NCBI GenBank assembly: GCA_034508935.3
Contig: CM067442.1
Coordinates: 86,537,948 to 86,601,947, forward strand
DNA: 64,000 nt
Reading direction: 5' to 3'
DNA from: Berghia stephanieae
Lineage: Eukaryota; Mollusca; Gastropoda; Nudibranchia; Aeolidiidae
Shown: positions 59,801 through 64,000 of the stretch, one piece after another
Layout of the letters: each line of letters begins with the position of its first letter
Position numbering within the stretch: the stretch's first letter is position 1
The notes under the pieces: generated by a model
What the model saw: only the letters and a program-made list of their open reading frames with translations
Told to the model about the DNA's origin: nothing
Database searches by the model: none
Made by a program: the position numbers and the translations under genes

Positions 59801-60415
59801 CTTTTTCTTTTTTTTTTTAAACTGGTCTGCACGCAGGAAGAAAATGATGTCGGGTCGAATTCTAATGGTCTGCTGAATGCAGAGGCACCTACGTCACAGT
59901 TAGTATCCTGGCTTCTGATTGGCTAATACATACGGTGAAAATAGTCTGTCAGGCTATTATCACCGTACGGTGGAAATAGACTAAAATTCTATTTTCACCG
60001 TACGGTGAAAATAGTCAGTCAGAGGTGAGAATGACTGGTCACTAAAGAGGGGTAGATCAAGACCCATCCATGAAACCATAACTTATAAATTTGAATTTCA
60101 TTAAAATTTGGAAAATTTACTGAGACTGAGATTCAATCCAGAAGAACGCCTGCTATCTTCTAGAATGAGAGACGTCTATTCTATCTTCTTAGTCTTATTC
60201 GTATTCTCCTACTCCTACCGTCAAGAAGTTATGGCTGAAAAAACTACAGTCGTGGTTTTTAAAGGCTGAAAAATGTAAAAGTCGTCACCGTCTAGAACAT
60301 AGAAATATAGTGTAAATGAAAATAACGAGTCAAAGGCAAAGCCAAATTTAAGCACAAGTCGAAGACACTAAACAAAACAACTGACCTTTCTTATCACTCG
60401 ATAGGGGGCAGCCAT
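53206..60415 (-). CDS. DMAC2: DMAC2 (ATP5SL), complex I distal membrane-arm assembly protein 2
   Basis: Mitochondrial leucine-rich-repeat-like protein needed to assemble the distal membrane arm of respiratory complex I (family knowledge). Exons on the minus strand: 60415-60386, 57459-57077, 56033-55813, 54656-54497, 53476-53206; all GT-AG; about 354 residues, longer than human DMAC2 (about 257, from memory) mainly in the N-terminal exon 2. Order: MAAPYRVIRK; basic segment KLQLLNCGKSWAKCF; variable region; SWLYWDININDNLLLESLAD; AVGTELGAAHFVVARGGAVK; LFVEAIDVSNTKLTYMAF; HIDDWCLAKLYRLKDSLEFL; NCPITDHGLISLQCLKNLKC; ILLEEAIPGLTVIGV; stop after ARKVD. The human counterparts (GGAVKF, HVDDWCLSRLY, LVEEMLPNCEVVGV) match closely. 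Head to head with DMAC2L. Confidence 0.93.
53709..53833. repeat. (ATA)n microsatellite in DMAC2 intron 4
   Basis: Interrupted AAT tract ending exactly where the composite repeat begins. Confidence 0.95.
53834..54362 (-). repeat. Composite repeat with minisatellite, inverted copy
   Basis: Starts CAGGGGTGAGAATAACTGGT, continues GATCAAGACCCATCCATG and AATTTGAATTTCATTAAAAT, then from about 54035 the GGTGGTGGTTGTAGTAGTAG minisatellite. Reverse-complement match to 32065-32635 in the same part order. Confidence 0.75.
54497..54656 (-). CDS. DMAC2: DMAC2 exon 4
   Basis: Leucine-rich block PLKHIRFLRFHNCPHIDDWC, LAKLYRLKDSLEFLDLSNCP, ITDHGLISLQCL. Acceptor CACTCCAG, donor GTGAGT; phase 1 in, phase 2 out. 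Confidence 0.94.
54698..55812. other. DMAC2 intron 3, mostly featureless
   Basis: T-rich and A-rich low-complexity stretches; a weak tRNA-like fragment at 55080-55140 (CCCAATGGCTTTGTTGGTAG, ACCTGGTTCAAATT) probably from SINE family B. Confidence 0.45.
55813..56033 (-). CDS. DMAC2: DMAC2 exon 3
   Basis: YRTERTQAVGTELGAAHFVV, ARGGAVKFTSRDLWFAKNAK, LFVEAIDVSNTKLTYMAFDT. Acceptor TTTTCAG, donor GTTTGT; phase 2 in, phase 1 out. Confidence 0.93.
57077..57459 (-). CDS. DMAC2: DMAC2 exon 2
   Basis: 383 bp; KLQLLNCGKSWAKCFASLSR at the start, then a charged region (SSSEDGSYSEKEDTAKKIEK), REYYNTHLNPDWEGHKQSVF, and LYWDININDNLLLESLADRK, corresponding to human FLTNYFYDVEALRDYLLQRE. Phase 0 in, phase 2 out. 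Confidence 0.9.
57702..59205. repeat. Palindromic satellite array, CACCGTACGGTG core, in DMAC2 intron 1
   Basis: About 1.5 kb of irregular tandem units. In the best-preserved part (58850-59170) the unit is about 67 bp: GTGTGGGAGACTTTTTTCAC, C, ATCCCGTAATATTTTGGTGG, ACGATTTT, CACCGTACGGTG, ATAATA. Exact 12-bp palindromes at 57753, 57921, 58124, 58515, 58884 and 58949, with many one-base variants. No direct relation to any family I know; frames across it are artefacts. Confidence 0.9.
59340..59440 (+). other. Weak tRNA-like sequence
   Basis: GGTCGCAGGTTCGACACCCC contains a B-box-like word; no matching acceptor stem, so probably the head of a SINE remnant. Confidence 0.3.
59595..59800 (+). repeat. 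Dispersed repeat shared with 5310-5545
   Basis: CAAAATGGCGGCCGATAATC, AATGGTCAAATTAGGAAATT, GGAGCTTTCGGGAGGCCTCC. Same orientation as the first copy, shortened in the middle. Confidence 0.75.
59930..60020. repeat. Detached piece of the palindromic satellite
   Basis: Contains exact CACCGTACGGTG at 59961 and 59996; the latter is the centre of a perfect 26-bp palindrome (59989-60014, flanks CTATTTT/AAAATAG). Separated from the main array by about 720 bp. Confidence 0.9.
60022..60135 (-). repeat. Composite repeat, unique block only
   Basis: CAGAGGTGAGAATGACTGGT, GATCAAGACCCATCCATGAA, AATTTGAATTTCATTAAAAT; starts directly after the satellite piece. Confidence 0.7.
60386..60415 (-). CDS. DMAC2: DMAC2 exon 1 (start codon)
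   Basis: Ten codons, MAAPYRVIRK, then donor GTCAGT. Human DMAC2 also begins MAAP. Phase 0 end fits exon 2. Basic and without acidic residues, consistent with a mitochondrial presequence that continues in exon 2. Confidence 0.85.
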
Positions 60416-60629
60416 CTTTTATTATTCTAGCTACTTTCGATACAGTGTAGAATTTAGAGCTCTTTTGAAACAAAATCACTCATGGTGTTATACTTTCGAT
60501 TTTAAATCTTTGTATACAAATAAAATCCAATGACATTACCAACAAATTTAATGATAAGATAGTTGCATGGTTTATTTTGTTTGGTAGTGTATATGGAATT
60601 TTACAAAGATTAGTTTACCAATCTTCAAT
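60416..60629. promoter_or_regulatory. Intergenic gap between DMAC2 and DMAC2L, probable bidirectional promoter
   Basis: Only 214 bp separate the two start codons, which read away from each other. Both transcription starts must lie in or very near it unless extra 5' non-coding exons exist. No clear TATA box or CpG island is seen. Confidence 0.7.
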
Positions 60630-60710
60630 ATGATGTTTCGTCATGTCATGCAGAGAACTTTGTCCCGTCTGCTTGTAACGAATTGCTGGGGACGTCTTTC
60701 ATTTTCAAAT
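60630..60710 (+). CDS. DMAC2L: DMAC2L exon 1 (start codon)
   Basis: 27 codons starting at the first of two tandem ATGs; phase 0 end at AAT/GTAAAT. Chosen because phase, presequence character and the MM start agree with the family. Confidence 0.8.
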
Positions 60711-63647
60711 GTAAATTTACTATCTAGATAGTAATTTAGATTTTAAAAAGTAAACGCAGAAGGTAATCATATCTATTTTTACAATTTCGTATGATTCTGC
60801 ACTGTATTGTAGCGGATGCTGATCCAAGTGAGGTCCAAGACCTCTCCAAAATTTCATCCTCAGAAAAGGACCTATCAATGCAGGTCTTAAATCAGGATCA
60901 GGAAGTTGACATTCCTGAGGCTGAGGCAAAGCAGTACTCAATGTGGAGGCCTGAGCCAAGGTGATTGATTTAGTTCAGAGAAAAGAGAAATCCCATGAAT
61001 GGATTTGCAACATATGTTCTGAATCACACGGAGCTGTAAAAATAGGTCTGAGTACCGCGTCTTCACGGGACGGTAAAAATAGCCACTACGTAAAGTAAAT
61101 AAAAAAAATATAAAGCATTTGGTTTTATATTTCGATTTTTTAAATTATTATTATTTTTATATAAATTTATTAACAAAAACATCCTACAGATGTCACAATA
61201 TAACTTTCGCCATGTCCAGTTACAGAAACACAATATCGCTGATGAAATTGGGTGGGATGCGCATGCGTGACGGAGGTGTATAAAAACGATCCGTTAAGAT
61301 ACACCGTCAACGGAAGTGCATAAAAACACTACGTTTTTTTTTTTAATGAGTTGGAAGAAATTGAGCGTATTTCAAAAACTCATAAAACATGCACTGCAGC
61401 AATGTTCCTCATATTCTAGGTGTGATTCTCTGTGACTGTAAGACTCAAAAAGGAATTAAAGTCATGTTATTCTGGTGCTCTTTACCTCAGATCCACAACT
61501 TTCACCCTATCATCTTCCATTTCAATTATGCTGAAATGACCTTAAAGTATCGCTAGCGCTGTAAAACCGCTAAAAACAATAACAACCTTGGTGATTTATC
61601 GCTCTGAAATAAAAATGTGAATGTTTCAAGTTTTACAAGATTATTTGTGTTTACTGTAATTTAAGACTAGTTCTGCAACCAAAATGCCATACCTACAACA
61701 AAAGCTAGATAGAAGTGTTTTCTAGGATATTATTACATTGCTCAAAAGAGATCCTAAGTAATCCGATCATTGTATAGAAATGTAATTTTGCAACTATGAA
61801 ATTGCCCAGGCCTGACCAACATTTCAGAAATTCGTTAAAATATAACTAATTAAGTTGCTTTATTTATTTATTATTTGAATGTGCGACACTGAAACCTTAA
61901 TATAGACTCTTTAAGGCCTTGTCATTCAAGTCTTGTTTCTTGTTTTTATACTAGGCTTCTGCAAATTCGTTTTTTCTATGTTTTGTTTTGTATTATATTA
62001 GAAATAGTCATAAATTATAAAATATATCAATGCCATTCATATTCTATTCTGTGCACAAAGCTTTCAAACAGGTTTTTCTGATTCTCCTCTCTCCTATGTT
62101 TTATTACTTTTATTCACATTATTGATATCTCATCAGAATGGTCTCAGAGGTGTTATTGTGCTCCAAAACGCTTCCAAAGAAGTCAATTGCCCAAGGAATT
62201 TACTGAATTCAGAACATATATCTACATCACAAATTACACAACGAAGATGTTTCTGGGGTGTATCGGTTGCTTTTAACCAGTAAGTTTTTTTGTTTTGTTT
62301 TATCACGGAAATCATTACATCATTGAATTCTGGTATGCAGTTTCTGTAAAAAGAACCATCCCAATTAAATATTACTCTGTATGAATTATATGTTATAAAA
62401 ATGGTTTGGTAGCTAGATTCTGAAAGAAAAATATGTTTGCATACTCCTCAATGCATTTTCTTTTTATGTGTTTTAATAATTATTAATGTGTTATGTGGCC
62501 GAATGCTATCGAATTTTAAATCTATTTTGCTTCTCCTATGCAAACATTATTTTCGAGACTATAGTATTATGTAAACAATCTCACTCATCTGTGCAATGCC
62601 ATTTGAACATTCAATGATTTAATACAACTGTCTCCAAACAAATTTATACTCATAACAAGGTTGTTATTTTGTTTTATTGATCCTTCATATGAAATTGATC
62701 AAAATTGTTGTGCATCACGAAATAATATATAACCTCTTTACTCTCAAAGGGTTGACCCTGAAAGGGTTCGTCTTGCTGGTCCAGATCGGGCAGCAGCAGA
62801 ATGGATTTTACGCAATGGAGGATCTGTTAAATGGAAAGACTCCCCAAGAAAGATAGAGGACTACAATCTTCTTCCATCAACAGAATTTGACAAGTACAAG
62901 TTAGAAGACATTGACCTCACAGCTACTGATGTCATTGGATTGGGATTTCAGCATTTAGGTAGATATTTGAAAGTAAAAGATAAAAAATTAGTCGTGTATG
63001 ATGGAAAGAAAGTTTATGGTATATTGTTCAGAGTAAATTTGACAAAATTTTTATCTCAGTATATGATTATGTTATAAAATTAGTGTTATTTCAATGGCGG
63101 TCACATGGCATTAAAAGCTTGAGAGAGGTAAAAGAACAGCTTTTAAAAATCTTAGGTATCAAAATAAGAAAAAACAATTCCAGAAAATTTTTAAAAGTTA
63201 CAGTAGCGACTCTTCTTCTCCTCCTCCTCCTACTCTTTTTCTTCTTCTTCTCCTTCTTCGTCTTCTTCTTCTTCTTCTTCTTCTTCTTCTCTTCTTCTTC
63301 TTCTTCTTCTTCTTCTTCTTCTCTTCTTCTTCTTCTTCTTCTCCTTCTTATTTGCTTTAAGATAAATTTTTTTCATTAACCGTCATTGGTTGTGATTTCT
63401 AATATAACTCAAAAATCATTGAGGTGGATTAGGACAAACAGCACACCCAAGCAATTACATGAATGTTGCTTTTCTTATCCACAGAAAATCTTCAATTTGT
63501 AAAATCTGTCAAACTCCATGGTTGTCGTATGATCATGAATGATGCACTTGAACATCTTCATTTTGTGAAAGACACTTTACAAGAGCTGGAGATAAGCCGG
63601 TGCCCCATGATAACAGAAAAAGGATTGGAGCATCTCCATGTATTGAA
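60630..63647 (+). CDS. DMAC2L: DMAC2L (ATP5S, ATP synthase factor B), partial: last exon beyond window
   Basis: Factor B (subunit s) is a small leucine-rich mitochondrial protein associated with the membrane sector of ATP synthase and needed for coupling (family knowledge). Exons 60630-60710, 62137-62279, 62750-62958, 63485-63647, then donor GTAAGC. Order: MMFRHVMQRTLSRLLVTN, a basic presequence without acidic residues; CFWGVSVAFNQVDPERVRLA; GPDRAAAEWILRNGGSVKW; DYNLLPSTEFDKYKLEDIDL; DVIGLGFQHLENLQFVKSVK; LEISRCPMITEKGLEHLHVL. Human DMAC2L has FWGWLNAVFNKVDYDRI, GPDRAASEWLLRCGA and DYNHLPTGPLDKYKIQAIDA in the same order. The last 30-40 residues should be encoded by one more exon to the right of 64000. 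The CxC dithiol of mammalian factor B is not conserved. Confidence 0.93.
60711..62136 (+). other. DMAC2L intron 1
   Basis: 60780-60965 is open in both directions with a repeat-like, proline/glutamine-rich minus frame and a plus frame ADADPSEVQDLSKISSSEKD; neither fits DMAC2L and neither is recognised. The rest is AT-rich. Confidence 0.45.
62137..62279 (+). CDS. DMAC2L: DMAC2L exon 2
   Basis: NGLRGVIVLQNASKEVNCPR then ITQRRCFWGVSVAFN. Acceptor CTCATCAG, donor GTAAGT; phase 0 in, phase 2 out. Confidence 0.88.
62750..62958 (+). CDS. DMAC2L: DMAC2L exon 3
   Basis: VDPERVRLAGPDRAAAEWIL, FDKYKLEDIDLTATDVIGLG. Acceptor CTCAAAG, donor GTAGAT; phase 2 in, phase 1 out. Confidence 0.95.
63208..63352. 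repeat. (TTC)n microsatellite in DMAC2L intron 3
   Basis: CTT/TTC tract with CTC interruptions; the L/F/S-rich frame across it is an artefact. Confidence 0.95.
63485..63647 (+). CDS. DMAC2L: DMAC2L exon 4
   Basis: NLQFVKSVKLHGCRMIMNDA, LEHLHFVKDTLQELEISRCP, MITEKGLEHLHVL. Acceptor TATCCACAG, donor GTAAGC; phase 1 in, phase 2 out. Confidence 0.95.
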
Positions 63648-64000
63648 GTAAGCAATAGTCTTACAACAAATTTTAGGGTTCATGAAGCCGAAGTTAATCT
63701 TGTACATGAATTATGAGAGGATAATCTTGTCTTCTAACAAAATAATGTTCTGATGAGTATGATCAGTGACTTGATGGATGACAATAATTGGAAAAAAGCA
63801 AAAACCCAAAAATATGAAAAAATAATTTATGCGTTGACTTTGGGCAAAGCATTTTAAGCACTTTATCCCATTCAACCCAAGAGTAAATAAGTACCCTATT
63901 ATAATGATGACGGCTGTTTTATAAATACTAGAACAGATATATTTGAGAAGTGACTTTTACTTTATAACACGGAAATATGGTTCCATATGGCCTCTAAGGG
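63648..64000 (+). other. DMAC2L intron 4, beginning
   Basis: No exon recognised; a leucine-rich NLKYL-type final exon is expected further right. Confidence 0.6.

Noticed and set aside
60780-60965. First exon of DMAC2L or a separate gene
   Set aside because: Neither strand resembles the family; the exon at 60630-60710 fits the start, phase and presequence better.

Overview
This is animal nuclear DNA, AT-rich and dense in microsatellites, with GT-AG introns, tRNA-derived SINEs, non-LTR retrotransposon fragments, Tc1/mariner remnants and many short terminal-inverted-repeat (TIR) elements. The mix suggests an invertebrate, probably marine, but I cannot name a phylum from the sequence alone. Three host genes can be assembled exon by exon; the rest is repeats and unannotated spacer.

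Layout. 1-18.2 kb: gene-free and repeat-rich. It holds two LINE fragments on the minus strand, a third LINE with an inverted 5' part and a clean target-site duplication, a decayed mariner carrying a SINE, a second Tc1/mariner fragment, several copies of a tRNA-Arg-like SINE and long microsatellites. 18.2-45.2 kb, plus strand: PRPF39 (U1 snRNP-associated HAT-repeat splicing factor), 15 coding exons, about 681 residues. Its introns carry at least six TIR elements with recognisable target-site duplications, an 80-bp perfect palindrome and several microsatellites. 45.2-53.2 kb: spacer with SINE-like repeats and a minisatellite that reverses orientation half way. 53.2-60.4 kb, minus strand: DMAC2 (complex I distal-arm assembly factor), 5 exons, about 354 residues. 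Its first intron holds an unusual array built on the perfect palindrome CACCGTACGGTG. 60.6 kb to beyond the right edge, plus strand: DMAC2L (ATP synthase factor B / subunit s), four exons visible, with the last exon outside the window.

The main result is that the two mitochondrial leucine-rich paralogues DMAC2 and DMAC2L lie head to head, with 214 bp between their start codons. All four visible introns have the same phases (0, 2, 1, 2), and three of them fall at clearly equivalent places in the protein alignment. This reads as an inverted duplication of one ancestral gene that kept a shared bidirectional promoter. One product serves complex I assembly and the other ATP synthase, so the pair would couple two inner-membrane complexes at the transcription level. 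PRPF39 lies next to the pair; from memory, human PRPF39 and DMAC2L are both on chromosome 14q21, so the linkage may be ancient.

Other points: a group of transposons beginning TAGG with exact 7-bp target-site duplications; two single-base gaps in the PRPF39 reading frame that look like assembly errors; and a dispersed composite repeat that carries its own minisatellite.
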